Shown: positions 1-9,133, counted from the first letter of the stretch. The stretch is 64,000 nt of DNA from Maritimibacter alkaliphilus HTCC2654 (GCF_000152805.1 NZ_CH902578.1:3171029-3235028); one strand, 5' to 3'. Made by a program: numbers and translations. Notes: a model not told the origin generated them from the sequence alone.

Positions 1-1959
1 GAATTCGAACGAGGAATAGGGGCGAAGATCGGCGTCGATCAGTTCGATGGTGATCGCGCCCAGAAGGTCTTCGTCCTTGTCCTCGGCGCTGGCAAGGCCA
101 CGGCCCGACGAGCCGCCGATTTCTGCGAGGACATAGGTGATCGGATTGCGCCCGTGTTCCTCTTCAAGCCGTTTTCCGGTCGCGTCCACCGAGGCCTGAA
201 GCTGGCGCAGGAACCTGAGCGTATCCTCGCGCGATGCGCCGTTCACCATCGCGAAGCTGCCGGTCACGGTGCCCTGCTCAGGCGCATTGAAAAAGCGGAA
301 CGGCACGTCGCCCCGGATGAACAGCCCGGCCTGCGTGGCCAGCAGCAGAACGCCCCCCGCAAAGACCGCGTATCGCGCGGTTACGACCCAGGTCATGAGC
401 GGACGGAACAGCGTCTCGCGGAACCAGCGGAACCCCTTGTTCACCTGACGGGACGGCCAGTCGTACCAGTGTTCCTTCGCCGCATGGGCGAGTGCGTGCG
501 ACATATGGTTGGGCAGGATCAGGAAGCATTCGACGAGCGAGGCGGTGAGGACCGCGATCACGGTAAAGGGCACGTCCGCAATGAATTCGCCGAACCGGCC
601 CTCGATCATGGTCAGCCCGAAAAAGGCGATGATCGTCGTCAGGGTCGAGGAAAACACGGGCGAGAACATGCGCCGCGCCGCGTTCTCGGCGGCTTCGACC
701 GGGGCCTCGCCCCGCCGTCGCGCCCGGAAATCGGCGTGTTCGCCCACGACGATGGCGTCGTCCACGACGATCCCCAGCGTGATGATGAGCGCGAAGAGCG
801 AGATCATGTTGATGGTCAGCCCGAACATATACATGATCGCGACCGCAGCCAGCATGGACACCGGAATACCCGCTGCGACCCAAAGCGCCGTGCGCGCGTT
901 CAGGAACAGAAACAGCGTGATGAGAACGAGGACGAGGCCCATCGCCCCGTTTTCCATAAGGATGTTGAGGCGTCCGGTGATAAGCTCGGCCCGTGTGCGC
1001 ACAAGGTCGATGGACACGCCCTGCGGCAGCGTCGTCATCATCCGTTCGGCGACCTGTTCGACCGTGCGCTGGATGCCGATGGCGTCGCCCGCCGCGTTGC
1101 GGTCGACCCGCACGGTCACGGCGGGGTTGTCGCCCACGAAAAAGGTGCGGGCGCGGTCCACGCCCTCCACCCGAACCGCGGCCACGTCGCCGACGGTCAG
1201 CGTCGCGCCGTCCATTTCCGAGCGCAGCACGATGGCCTCGATCTCGTCCGCCGAACGCTTTTCGACGCCTGCCCGGATGCGGGCCGCGCCCGACGCCACG
1301 TTGCCCGCCGGGCTCGCCTCGGCCTCGCCCGCGATGGCCTGAGCGATCTGCGCCATGGTCACGTCGTAGCGGACAAGATCGGCGGTCTTGACCTCGACCA
1401 CCGTCTGCGGGGCGACGACGCCCTGAATGGTGGTGCGCGTCACACCCTCTTGAAACAACCGTGCGACCATTTCGTCCGAGAACCGGGCAAGCTGGTCGAT
1501 GCCCACCGGCCCGGTGATGACCACATCCGTCACCCGGTCGCGCCAGCCGCCGCCCGAGACGTTCGGGTCTTCGGCGGCGTCGGGCAGGTTCGAGACGCTG
1601 TCGACGGCGGCCTGAACGTCGTCCAGTGCCTGCGCCATGTTCCAGCCGGGTTCGAACTCCAGCCGAATATAGGCGGACCCTTCGCGGGCGCGTGACGAGC
1701 TTTCGTCCACGCCGTCGATGGCCAGAAGCGTGGGTTCGAGCACCTGAATGATGCCCGCGTCCACGTCTTCGGCGCCGGCACCGCTCCACGTCACCGTAAC
1801 GCGGATGTCGTCGACGACGACGTCGGGAAAGAACTGCGCGCGCATGTTGGGCATCGCGGCAAGGCCCGCCACCATGAGCAGCACGAAGAGCAGGTTCGCC
1901 ACCGTGGCGTGGCGGGTGAAGTAGGACAGGATGCCCCCGGCGTTGACGCGACCCGCCAT
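1..1959 (-). CDS. RND efflux transporter permease, partial at window edge
   Basis: Inner-membrane proton-driven efflux permease of the AcrB/MexB type. The frame is open for 653 codons from the ATG at 1959 to base 1, so the C-terminal part lies outside the window. Visible features are a first membrane helix in the N-terminal 40 residues, a periplasmic porter-like region, and then a run of transmembrane helices carrying the family signature of acidic residues in the fourth helix region (GIVVDDAIVVGEH). The start lies 4 bases after the stop of the adaptor gene, so the two are translated together. The substrate cannot be read from the sequence. Family assignment is firm. Confidence 0.93.
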   Translation of the reverse strand, partial: MAGRVNAGGILSYFTRHATVANLLFVLLMVAGLAAMPNMRAQFFPDVVVDDIRVTVTWSGAGAEDVDAGIIQVLEPTLLAIDGVDESSSRAREGSAYIRLEFEPGWNMAQALDDVQAAVDSVSNLPDAAEDPNVSGGGWRDRVTDVVITGPVGIDQLARFSDEMVARLFQEGVTRTTIQGVVAPQTVVEVKTADLVRYDVTMAQIAQAIAGEAEASPAGNVASGAARIRAGVEKRSADEIEAIVLRSEMDGATLTVGDVAAVRVEGVDRARTFFVGDNPAVTVRVDRNAAGDAIGIQRTVEQVAERMMTTLPQGVSIDLVRTRAELITGRLNILMENGAMGLVLVLITLFLFLNARTALWVAAGIPVSMLAAVAIMYMFGLTINMISLFALIITLGIVVDDAIVVGEHADFRARRRGEAPVEAAENAARRMFSPVFSSTLTTIIAFFGLTMIEGRFGEFIADVPFTVIAVLTASLVECFLILPNHMSHALAHAAKEHWYDWPSRQVNKGFRWFRETLFRPLMTWVVTARYAVFAGGVLLLATQAGLFIRGDVPFRFFNAPEQGTVTGSFAMVNGASREDTLRFLRQLQASVDATGKRLEEEHGRNPITYVLAEIGGSSGRGLASAEDKDEDLLGAITIELIDADLRPYSSFEF

Positions 1960-1962
1960 GGA

Positions 1963-3435
1963 TCAGCCCCCCATCCGGCTTTCGATGCGCTCGATCATGT
2001 TCGCGGGCACCTCGGGCTGGCGCAGCTGGGCGAGGATGCGATCCTTGATCTCGGGCGGCATCATCTGGTTGCCTTCGACGAACGAGATCAGACGCGACCG
2101 GCGTTCTTCGTCGAGCGTGACCATCGCCGGTGCCGCCGGCACCCCTTCGGCACCTTCCGCGTTTTCGTCCACCCGTTGCGGATTGACGCGGATGCCGGCG
2201 CCAAGGGTCGGGGTGCGTTCCTCGACCACTTCCCGGCCTTCCAGATCGCCGATCTCGATCAGCACCGTGTCGCCCTGACGGCGGGCGACGGTGACGGATA
2301 CCTCCTGAAGCCTGTCCTCTTCGCCCAGCACCAGAACCGTGCCGGACGATGACAGCGCGGTCGCGGGAATTTCGGCCACCCCTTCCAGTTCAGGTTCCCG
2401 AATGGTGACGGTCACGAAATCGCCGGGCCGAAGCCCGGTCGCGCGGGCAAGCGTCGCGAAGATCAGGCGGCCGGTCTGGCCGTCGCCGACAGCCGCGCTT
2501 TCGCGGGCGATCGTGCCGGTGGTGACGAGGTCGAGGTCGTTCAGGTCGAGACTTACGACGACTTCCGCCGGGACGAGGTTGCCCTCGCTGTCGATGAGGC
2601 GGGTGTATTGCGCGGTCGACAGGCGGAAACTGACCTCCAGCGCGTCCGGGTCGACCAGCGTCGCGATCTGTTCGTTCGCGGTGACGAGCCGACCTTCGAG
2701 CGCCGCCACATCGGCCAAGGCGCCCGAGAAATCGGCGCGGATGGTCGCCTCGTTCAGTCGCCGCTCGGCCTCCTTCAAAGCGATGGTGGATCGGTCGAGC
2801 GCGATCTTGGCCGACGAAACGCGGGCGCGGGCAGCGTTGATGTTCGAGCGGGCCGAGAGCACCGCCTGTTCCGCCGAGCTTTCGGCCAGTCGCGCGGTTT
2901 CGAGATCGGCCGCGAGACCCACGCCGCGGTCGAGCAGGTCCTGCTGGCGGGTGGCGGCGGTCTGACGCAGTTCGAACTGGCGCTGGGCGCTGGCAAGGTC
3001 GTCCTGTTCGAGGATCAGCGCGGCCTCGGCATCCGACACTTCCGCCTCGGCATCCGCCATGTCGGCGCGGGCCAGCGCCACGGCGTCTTCGAGGTCCGAC
3101 GGGTCGATCCGCACGAGCATCTGTCCGCTCTGGACCCGCCCGCCTTCGACGAAATTCTCGCCCAATTCCACAACGGTGCCTGCCGTGCGTGCTCGGATTT
3201 CCAACGTGCGGCGCGAAACGACCTCACCGAAGGCTTCGAGAACGGGTGAAACGGTCTGGCTTTGAACCGGCACGAGCGCCACGGAATAGACCCGCTCGCG
3301 CGCGGGCATCGAGCCGGACGTGCGCGCCATGCGCGTTTCGACGGCATCGCGCACGATATAGGCGGCCAGCCCCAATCCGGCGACGGTCAGCGCGGCAAGG
3401 AACAACCCTGTCAGGGAACGGCGGAGAAAGCGCAT
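1963..3435 (-). CDS. RND efflux periplasmic adaptor (membrane fusion protein, HlyD-type)
   Basis: A 490-residue adaptor that would link the downstream RND permease to an outer-membrane channel. The N-terminus has one hydrophobic anchor (about residues 8-28). It is followed by a barrel-sandwich lipoyl half near residues 75-110, a long Ala/Glu/Arg-rich coiled coil (about 115-235), the second lipoyl half with ADVAALEGRLV, and a beta-barrel domain. Unusually, a charged C-terminal tail of roughly 50 residues rich in Arg/Glu/Met (ends ERIESRMGG) follows the membrane-proximal domain. It is the first gene of the pump operon. No local regulator gene is present, so control cannot be inferred. Confidence 0.93.
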   Translation of the reverse strand: MRFLRRSLTGLFLAALTVAGLGLAAYIVRDAVETRMARTSGSMPARERVYSVALVPVQSQTVSPVLEAFGEVVSRRTLEIRARTAGTVVELGENFVEGGRVQSGQMLVRIDPSDLEDAVALARADMADAEAEVSDAEAALILEQDDLASAQRQFELRQTAATRQQDLLDRGVGLAADLETARLAESSAEQAVLSARSNINAARARVSSAKIALDRSTIALKEAERRLNEATIRADFSGALADVAALEGRLVTANEQIATLVDPDALEVSFRLSTAQYTRLIDSEGNLVPAEVVVSLDLNDLDLVTTGTIARESAAVGDGQTGRLIFATLARATGLRPGDFVTVTIREPELEGVAEIPATALSSSGTVLVLGEEDRLQEVSVTVARRQGDTVLIEIGDLEGREVVEERTPTLGAGIRVNPQRVDENAEGAEGVPAAPAMVTLDEERRSRLISFVEGNQMMPPEIKDRILAQLRQPEVPANMIERIESRMGG

Positions 3436-3540
3436 GTGGCGTCCCGTTTCAAATCAGACAATTCACCTTGCCCGCACCCAATGCCGCTGGCAATCGGGCA
3501 CGGCTGACAAGGCCGTTACGATTTCAAACGGCCGTCGGCT

Positions 3541-4083
3541 TCATTTCCGTCGCTTGTGTTCGTCGAGACGCGGAAAAATCTCGACGAAGTTGCAGGGCGC
3601 GTGGCGATAGTCGAGCTGATAGGCCAGAATATCGTCCCAAGCGTCCTTGCAGGCCCCGGTCGAGCCGGGCAGCGCGAAAAGGTAGGTGCCGTTCGCCACG
3701 CCACCCGTCGCACGGCTTTGCACCGCAGATGTGCCGATCTTCTGCATCGACACCATCGTGAACACGGTCGCGAAGGCTTCGATCTCTTTCTCGTAGACGT
3801 CGCGATGCGCTTCGACCGTCACGTCGCGACCCGTAAGCCCCGTGCCCCCGGTCGAGAGGATCACGTCGATCTCGGGGTTGGCGCACCAGTCGCGCAGCTT
3901 GGCCGCGATCACCTCGCGCTCGTCCTTCACGATGGTGCGGTCGGCCAGCACATGGCCAGCCGCTTCGATCCGGCCGACGAGGGTTTCGCCGGAGCGGTCA
4001 TCCTCGACCGTGCGGGTGTCGGAAACGGTCATGACGGCGATACGCACCGGGATGAACTCCTTCGACGTGTCGATGCGGCTCAT
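3541..4083 (-). CDS. moaB: molybdenum cofactor biosynthesis protein MoaB
   Basis: Cytosolic MoaB/MogA-family protein of 180 residues that handles molybdopterin during molybdenum cofactor assembly. The MoCF-binding fold is shown by the motif STGGTGLTGRDVT near residues 75-87 and by the C-terminal LPGSTGACKDAWDDIL. The start is set by an ATGA overlap with the stop codon of the uracil-DNA glycosylase gene, and the length then equals that of typical MoaB. A longer upstream open frame exists but would run back into the glycosylase gene. The pairing with a DNA glycosylase suggests co-transcription rather than shared function. Confidence 0.93.
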   Translation of the reverse strand: MSRIDTSKEFIPVRIAVMTVSDTRTVEDDRSGETLVGRIEAAGHVLADRTIVKDEREVIAAKLRDWCANPEIDVILSTGGTGLTGRDVTVEAHRDVYEKEIEAFATVFTMVSMQKIGTSAVQSRATGGVANGTYLFALPGSTGACKDAWDDILAYQLDYRHAPCNFVEIFPRLDEHKRRK

Positions 4084-4874
4084 GTCTTGGCCCTCAGCTT
4101 GGCTTGGATGTCGAGTAGGTCCGCCCAGGCCTCGCGCTTGGAGATCGGGTTTCTGAGCAGATAGGACGGGTGGAACATCGGAAGCGCCGGTTTGCCCAGC
4201 ACCTCGGTCCACGTGCCGCGCAGCTTGGTGATCCCCTGACGGTCCAGAAGCGCGGTCAGGGCGATGTTGCCCATCGGGATGATGATGTCGGGGTCGGCCA
4301 GTTCGATGTGACGCAGCAGGAACGGCGTGAACATCGCGATCTCTTCCGGCGTCGGGTTGCGGTTGCCCGGTGGGCGGTAGGGCACGACATTGGTGATGTA
4401 GAGCGCGTTTTGCGCGTCGGGCGTCGCGCGGTTCAGACCGATGGCCGCGAACATCTGATCCAAAAGCCGCCCTGCGGGGCCGACAAAGGGTTTACCTTCA
4501 CGGTCCTCTTCCGCCCCCGGTCCTTCGCCCACGATCATAACGCGGGCGGCCGGGTTGCCGTCGGAAAACACGAAGGACCGCGCACCTTTCTTGAGCGGCG
4601 AGCCATCGTAAGCCTGCATCGCTTCGGCCAGCGCCTCGAGGCTGCCCGCGCCAGCGGCGTGTTCCTTGGCGACTGCCACCCAATCTGTGCGGGGCACCTC
4701 GCGCAGCGGGGTCGGGCCTTCGGGCACGGGGGCGGGCGCTGCGGGTGTTCTCGGTGGCTCCGGCTTCAGCTCGTAGCGGTCGATCGGCGCCTCGGCGACC
4801 GCATCGGTCACCCCAAGCTCGACATACCATTCGAGCAGTGCTTTCGCCTGATGCCAGTCCAGAGCCGATTCCAT
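4080..4874 (-). CDS. family-4-type uracil-DNA glycosylase without iron-sulfur cysteines
   Basis: Removes uracil from DNA, the first step of base-excision repair of deaminated cytosine. Family-4 motifs are clear: [17 protein letters not shown] at residues 116-132 and [11 protein letters not shown] at 233-243. The usual family-4 enzyme holds a [4Fe-4S] cluster on four cysteines. This 264-residue protein has no cysteine at all, with Ser92, Tyr166 and Phe182 at or near the expected positions. The N-terminal 85 residues form a Pro/Ala-rich extension before the catalytic domain. The stop overlaps the moaB start as ATGA. It is probably active but structurally altered; family assignment is firm. Confidence 0.9.
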   Translation of the reverse strand: MESALDWHQAKALLEWYVELGVTDAVAEAPIDRYELKPEPPRTPAAPAPVPEGPTPLREVPRTDWVAVAKEHAAGAGSLEALAEAMQAYDGSPLKKGARSFVFSDGNPAARVMIVGEGPGAEEDREGKPFVGPAGRLLDQMFAAIGLNRATPDAQNALYITNVVPYRPPGNRNPTPEEIAMFTPFLLRHIELADPDIIIPMGNIALTALLDRQGITKLRGTWTEVLGKPALPMFHPSYLLRNPISKREAWADLLDIQAKLRAKT

Positions 4875-4942
4875 GCCGGTGAACCTAAGCCCCGGCGCGA
4901 GGGCCGTCCATGGCGCTCGCGCCGCACCCCCGTCTCCGGGGA

Positions 4943-4971
4943 TTGCCCGTCTCCGGCCCGCTTCCTATAAG
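4943..4971 (+). promoter_or_regulatory. candidate promoter of the pyrB operon
   Basis: A -35-like TTGCCC (4943-4948) and a -10-like CTATAA (4965-4970) are separated by 16 bases, about 22 bases before the pyrB ATG. The -10 sits inside a 7-bp inverted repeat (4957-4963 with 4969-4975). Inferred from sequence only. Confidence 0.4.
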
Positions 4972-4992
4972 CGGGGGCGAAAGGGGCCGCCG

Positions 4993-5949
4993 ATGACATT
5001 CCGCCACCGTCACCTTCTGGGGATCGAACCACTTCATCCCACGGAAATCACGACGCTCCTCGATCTGGCCGATACATATGTCGATCTGAACAAATCGCCC
5101 CACAAGCGCCGCGAGGTTCTGTCGGGGCTCACTCAGATCAACATGTTCTTCGAGAACTCGACCCGCACGCAGGCGAGTTTCGAGCTTGCGGGCAAGCGTC
5201 TGGGTGCGGACGTGATGAACATGGCGATGCAAGCGTCCTCGATCAAAAAGGGCGAGACCCTGATCGACACGGCGCTGACGCTGAACGCGATGCACCCCGA
5301 TCTGCTGGTCGTGCGCCATCCGCATTCGGGGGCGGTGAACCTGCTGGCCGAAAAGGTGAACTGCGCGGTCCTGAACGCAGGCGACGGCAAGCACGAACAT
5401 CCGACGCAGGCGCTTTTGGATGCGCTGACGATCCGGCGGGCGAAGGGGCGGCTGCACCGCCTGACCATCGCGATCTGCGGCGACATCGCGCATAGCCGCG
5501 TGGCACGTTCGAACCTGATCCTTCTGGGCAAGATGGAGAACCGGGTGCGGCTTGTCGGCCCGCCGACCCTTATGCCGTCCAAGATCGAAGAGTTCGGGGT
5601 CGAGGTCTATGACGACATGAAGGCGGGGCTGGAAGACGCCGACGTGGTCATGATGCTCCGGCTTCAGCGCGAACGGATGGACGGCGGCTTCATCCCGTCC
5701 GAACGCGAGTATTACCACCGGTACGGGTTGGACGCCGACAAACTTCGGCTGGCCAAGGACGACGCTATCGTCATGCATCCCGGCCCGATGAACCGGGGGG
5801 TCGAGATCGACGGGACGATTGCCGACGACATCAATCGCTCGGTCATTCAGGAACAGGTCGAAATGGGCGTGGCCGTGCGCATGGCGGCTATGGATCTTCT
5901 CGCCCGAAACCTGCGGGCCGAGACCGAAGACGAGGGAGTCATAGTATGA
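4993..5949 (+). CDS. pyrB: aspartate carbamoyltransferase catalytic subunit
   Basis: Condenses carbamoyl phosphate with aspartate to carbamoyl aspartate, the committed step of pyrimidine synthesis. The 318 residues include the carbamoyl-phosphate loop [11 protein letters not shown], the conserved [12 protein letters not shown], and [13 protein letters not shown] near the C-terminus. The ATG at 4993 is preferred because it has AGGGG 6 bases upstream and matches the usual N-terminus. Upstream in-frame starts would overlap the promoter region. It is followed by a chain of overlapping genes that ends with a degenerate dihydroorotase, the arrangement in which that homologue serves as a structural partner of this enzyme. 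Confidence 0.97.
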   Translation: MTFRHRHLLGIEPLHPTEITTLLDLADTYVDLNKSPHKRREVLSGLTQINMFFENSTRTQASFELAGKRLGADVMNMAMQASSIKKGETLIDTALTLNAMHPDLLVVRHPHSGAVNLLAEKVNCAVLNAGDGKHEHPTQALLDALTIRRAKGRLHRLTIAICGDIAHSRVARSNLILLGKMENRVRLVGPPTLMPSKIEEFGVEVYDDMKAGLEDADVVMMLRLQRERMDGGFIPSEREYYHRYGLDADKLRLAKDDAIVMHPGPMNRGVEIDGTIADDINRSVIQEQVEMGVAVRMAAMDLLARNLRAETEDEGVIV

Positions 5950-6494
5950 TCGCCGATCTGAGTTTTCCCGGCCCGAACGCGCCGCGCACCATCTTCGTCT
6001 TCAAGCTCGACATCGACCCGAACGAGGTCGAGGCGTGGTCGAAGCCGGACGAGGCGGGGGACATGCATCTGGAATATGCGCTGGGCGTGAAAAAGCTCGA
6101 CCCGGCGCATGTCGAGGTCTTTCCCGTGAGCCAGATCACGGAATTCGGGCTGACACGGTATCTGACCGACGCCAGCGGTATGAGCGTCGAAAGCGTGGCG
6201 GCGGATGCCAAGAAACTGTCGGCCCTGCGCGGTGTCATCGTGCTCGTCCACAACAAGGCGGTCTCGGGCGAGGGCGAATTCAAGCCGCGCAACGAGGCGG
6301 AGTTCGTGGGGCGCTACACCGAGGCGCAGAGCCTGTCGGTCTCGACCCCGACCACGAGTTATGAGGCGACGCGCGGCACCCTGTCGGGCGGTTCGACGCC
6401 GGGCACGGCGCCGGGACGGATGCCGTGGGGCATCCTTCTGATATCCGCCGCGGCGATTGTCCTGATCGCCGCGATCCTCATGGGGCTGGCATGA
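5946..6494 (+). CDS. conserved hypothetical protein with C-terminal membrane anchor
   Basis: A 182-residue protein of unknown function that overlaps pyrB by ATGA. The first 130 residues look soluble, rich in Glu/Lys/Asp, with no signal peptide. A Ser/Thr/Gly/Pro linker (about 135-160) leads to a single C-terminal hydrophobic segment, [20 protein letters not shown], typical of a tail-anchored inner-membrane protein with a cytosolic head. It is the first of three small genes between pyrB and the dihydroorotase-like gene. The translational coupling suggests a matched amount with pyrB, but no pyrimidine role can be seen in its sequence. Confidence 0.8.
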   Translation: MIADLSFPGPNAPRTIFVFKLDIDPNEVEAWSKPDEAGDMHLEYALGVKKLDPAHVEVFPVSQITEFGLTRYLTDASGMSVESVAADAKKLSALRGVIVLVHNKAVSGEGEFKPRNEAEFVGRYTEAQSLSVSTPTTSYEATRGTLSGGSTPGTAPGRMPWGILLISAAAIVLIAAILMGLA

Positions 6495-6883
6495 CCGACG
6501 AAACCATCGCGACCTTCACCGGCAATCGCACGACCTACATCAAAGAGCACGTCATGCTCGCCGCCATCGGCTCGGTCGCGGCGGTCGGCGTGCTGATGGC
6601 GATGGGCAACGAACATGCCTGGACGGGCGTCGTCGGTGCGGTCGCGGCCATTGCGGTGCGCGGCGTTTATGTCGCCTCGGAACAGATCGGGCAGGACTGG
6701 GTGCTGACACCCACGACGCTGGTGTCACCCGCCGGGGTTCGTATCCCACGGACCGAGATCGCAAAGGTGCGCACGATCTTTTCCGCCGCGCAGGTCATCA
6801 CCCGCACCGGCGACAAGTATATGATAAAGTATCAGTCCGACCCTGCGGCGACCGCGGCCACCATCGAAGGGGCGCGCGCATGA
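6491..6883 (+). CDS. small membrane protein with bacterial PH-like domain
   Basis: A 130-residue protein whose ATG overlaps the preceding stop (ATGA). Two hydrophobic helices (about residues 22-60) are followed by a short beta-rich region, DWVLTPTTLVSPAGVRIPR through ITRTGDKYMIKYQSD, that reads like a bacterial pleckstrin-homology (bPH) fold. Such domains follow membrane helices in many uncharacterised proteins. A longer upstream frame exists but lies inside the previous gene. Function is unknown. Similar architecture to the next gene suggests that the two products act as a pair. Confidence 0.75.
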   Translation: MTDETIATFTGNRTTYIKEHVMLAAIGSVAAVGVLMAMGNEHAWTGVVGAVAAIAVRGVYVASEQIGQDWVLTPTTLVSPAGVRIPRTEIAKVRTIFSAAQVITRTGDKYMIKYQSDPAATAATIEGARA

Positions 6884-7428
6884 GCACACTGACCGGCTGG
6901 GAAGGCATCCTCGACGAGGGCGAGGTAATCTTGTGGCAAGGCCGCCCCGGACAGGGGTTTCACGTCGGGGCGGGCAGCCTGATCGGCGGCGTCTTCGGCC
7001 TGTTCTTCGCGGGTTTCGCGGTGTTCTGGATGGTCATGGCGTCGAACGCGCCGGGAAATTTCTGGATGTTCGGGCTGATCCACTTCAGCGTCGGCCTCGC
7101 CCTGTCCATCGGTTCCGTCGTCGGGCCGACGTGGAAACGGCGGCATAGCTGGTACACCCTGACCGACCGCCGCGCCTTCATCGCCACCGACATGCCGTTC
7201 AAGGGCCGCAACCTGAAAAGCTATCCCATAGGGCCGAACACCGTGATCGACTACAAGCAGGGCAACCCGGCCACGATCCATTTCGCCGAGGAATGGAAGC
7301 GCGGCAGCAAGGGCGGCAGCTACAAGGTCAAGATCGGGTTCGAGCGGCTCGAGAACGGGGACGAGGTGATGCGTCAGGTCCGAAAGGCACAGGAAGTGGA
7401 CGAGACGATGATCCGGGAGCACACATGA
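6880..7428 (+). CDS. membrane protein with bacterial PH-like domain
   Basis: A 182-residue protein coupled to its neighbours on both sides by ATGA overlaps. It begins with a soluble strand (EGEVILWQGRPGQGF), a typical bPH opening. Two transmembrane helices follow (about 28-48 and 58-80), then WYTLTDRRAFIATD and a beta-rich C-terminal half. The WxGRP plus LTxxR pattern is characteristic of bPH_2-type membrane proteins of unknown function. Its place between pyrB and the dihydroorotase homologue is the only clue to its role. A structural comparison would be needed to assign one. Confidence 0.75.
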   Translation: MSTLTGWEGILDEGEVILWQGRPGQGFHVGAGSLIGGVFGLFFAGFAVFWMVMASNAPGNFWMFGLIHFSVGLALSIGSVVGPTWKRRHSWYTLTDRRAFIATDMPFKGRNLKSYPIGPNTVIDYKQGNPATIHFAEEWKRGSKGGSYKVKIGFERLENGDEVMRQVRKAQEVDETMIREHT

Positions 7429-8687
7429 CCATCCGCACCTTCATCAACGCCCGGCTGATCGACCCCGAGGCGGGGACCGATGCGATGGGATCGCTGACCA
7501 TCGAGGATGGCGCGATCATCGCGCGGGACGGGCGGCCTGCGGGCGAGGTGATCGACTGTAATGGCAAGTGCCTCGCGCCGGGGATCATCGACATCGGCGT
7601 GAAGATCGGTGAACCGGGGGAGCGGCACAAGGAAGGGTTCCGCACGGCGGGCCGCGCGGCGGCGGCGGGCGGGGTGACCACGATGGTCACGCGGCCCGAT
7701 ACGACGCCCGCCATCGACACGCCCGAAACGCTGGATTTCGTGAAACGCCGCGCGCGGGAGCGGGCCCCGGTGCGCGTGCATCCGATGGCCGCGCTGACCA
7801 AGGGGCGCGAAGGGCGCGAGATGGTCGAGATGGGGTTCCTGATGGACGCGGGCGCGGTGGCGTTCACCGACTGCGACCACGTGATCGGGGACAACAAGGT
7901 GTTTTCCCGCGCCATGACCTATGCCCGCTCGGTCGGCGCGCTCATCATGGCGCATCCGCAGGACCCGTCGCTGACGTCGGGGTCCGCCGTGACCTCGGGC
8001 AAGTTCGCGTCGCTGCGTGGTCTGCCGGCGGTGTCTCCGATGGCCGAGCGGCTGGGGCTTGAGCGGGACATGGCGCTCGTCGAGATGACCGGGGTGCGCT
8101 ACCACGCCGACAACCTGTCGACCGCCGCCGCGCTGCCTGCGCTGGAGCGGGCCAAGGCGGCGGGTCTCGATGTCACCGCCGGGGTGAACATTCACCACCT
8201 GACGCTGAACGAGTTGGACGTGGGCGATTACCGCACCTTCTTCAAGCTGAAACCGCCGCTGAGGTCCGAGGATGACCGCAAGGCGATGGTCGAGGCCGTG
8301 GCTTCGGGCCTGATCGACATCGTCTGTTCGATGCACACGCCGCAGGACGAAGAATCGAAACGCCTCCCGTTCGAGGAAGCAGCCAGTGGCGCGGTGGGTC
8401 TGCAAACCATCCTGCCCGCCGCGATGCGCCTGATCCATGACGGGTCGATGGACCTGCCGACCCTGTGGCGCGCGCTGTCCACCAATCCGGCCAAGCGTTT
8501 CGGACTGCCCGGTGGCACGCTGGCCGAGGGGCGGCGCGCCGACCTCGTCCTGTTCGACCCCGACGCGCCCTTCGTGCTCAACCGCTTCACGCTGGAGAGC
8601 AAATCCAAGAACACGCCGTTCGACGAGGCACGGATGCAGGGCAACGTGCTGGGCACATGGGTCGGCGGGCAGCGGGTGTTCGGGTGA
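7425..8687 (+). CDS. pyrC: dihydroorotase homologue, catalytically degenerate (PyrC'/PyrX-like)
   Basis: An amidohydrolase-fold protein of 420 residues in the pyrimidine operon. Overall similarity to dihydroorotase is clear (VTAGVNIHHLTLNELD, KPPLRSEDDRKAMVEA, NPAKRFGLPGGTLAEGRRADLV). Key catalytic residues are absent: the metal-binding HxH after the first strand is replaced by Gly58-Val-Lys60, and the catalytic Asp of the usual DHAP motif is Met303 (SMHTPQ). It is therefore probably a non-catalytic partner of aspartate carbamoyltransferase, as described for Pseudomonas PyrC', and a true dihydroorotase should exist elsewhere. The stop overlaps the next start as GTGA. Confidence 0.85.
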   Translation: MTIRTFINARLIDPEAGTDAMGSLTIEDGAIIARDGRPAGEVIDCNGKCLAPGIIDIGVKIGEPGERHKEGFRTAGRAAAAGGVTTMVTRPDTTPAIDTPETLDFVKRRARERAPVRVHPMAALTKGREGREMVEMGFLMDAGAVAFTDCDHVIGDNKVFSRAMTYARSVGALIMAHPQDPSLTSGSAVTSGKFASLRGLPAVSPMAERLGLERDMALVEMTGVRYHADNLSTAAALPALERAKAAGLDVTAGVNIHHLTLNELDVGDYRTFFKLKPPLRSEDDRKAMVEAVASGLIDIVCSMHTPQDEESKRLPFEEAASGAVGLQTILPAAMRLIHDGSMDLPTLWRALSTNPAKRFGLPGGTLAEGRRADLVLFDPDAPFVLNRFTLESKSKNTPFDEARMQGNVLGTWVGGQRVFG

Positions 8688-9124
8688 TCCGGCCAGCGCG
8701 GCCAGACGACCTTGCGACGCTCGGGGATGTCGCGATGCGGTCCAAGGCGCATTGGGGCTATGACGCCGATTTCCTCGAAGCCTGCCGCGAAGAACTGTCG
8801 CCCACCGCCGCCGACCTCGGCCCCGGTCTGATGACGTGGGAGGACGAGGCGCCAAGGGCGGTGGCCCATGTGGTCATGGCGGGCGGCGTGGCGGAGCTTT
8901 ACCTTTTGTTCGTCGCGCCCGAGGCGATGGGGCAGGGGATCGGGCGCGACCTTTTCGGCTGGGCGTGCGACTATGCCCGCGGCGAGGGGGCCGAACGGCT
9001 GGGGCTTGACGCCGACCCCTATGCCACGCCGTTCTATGAGAAGATGGGTTGTGTTCAGGTCGGCGAAGTGCCCTCGGCCACATGGCCAGACCGGATGCTG
9101 CCGCGCATGGAATACCAACTGTAG
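8684..9124 (+). CDS. GNAT-family N-acetyltransferase
   Basis: A 146-residue acetyl-CoA-dependent transferase. The GNAT fold is shown by the N-terminal IRPARPDDLATL, the central strand ELYLLFVAPEAMGQGIGRDLF with the acetyl-CoA loop MGQGIG, and the C-terminal ATPFYEKMGC. The GTG start at 8684 overlaps the previous TGA. A longer frame is only the continuation into the pyr gene. The acceptor substrate cannot be predicted; small-molecule amines are typical of this kind. It is part of the operon running to plsY. Confidence 0.88.
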   Translation: MIRPARPDDLATLGDVAMRSKAHWGYDADFLEACREELSPTAADLGPGLMTWEDEAPRAVAHVVMAGGVAELYLLFVAPEAMGQGIGRDLFGWACDYARGEGAERLGLDADPYATPFYEKMGCVQVGEVPSATWPDRMLPRMEYQL

Positions 9125-9133
9125 AGGCCAAGA

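Noticed and set aside
154-1695. Plus-strand open frame inside the RND permease
   Set aside because: Mirror frame of the real gene; the composition is Arg/His/Gly-rich and no domain is visible.
4957-4975. Hairpin before pyrB as a pyrimidine attenuator
   Set aside because: The stem covers the candidate -10 and would not be fully transcribed. There is no U-run or leader peptide.
7425-8687. Active dihydroorotase
   Set aside because: The metal-binding HxH and the catalytic Asp are absent, so catalysis by the usual mechanism is not expected.
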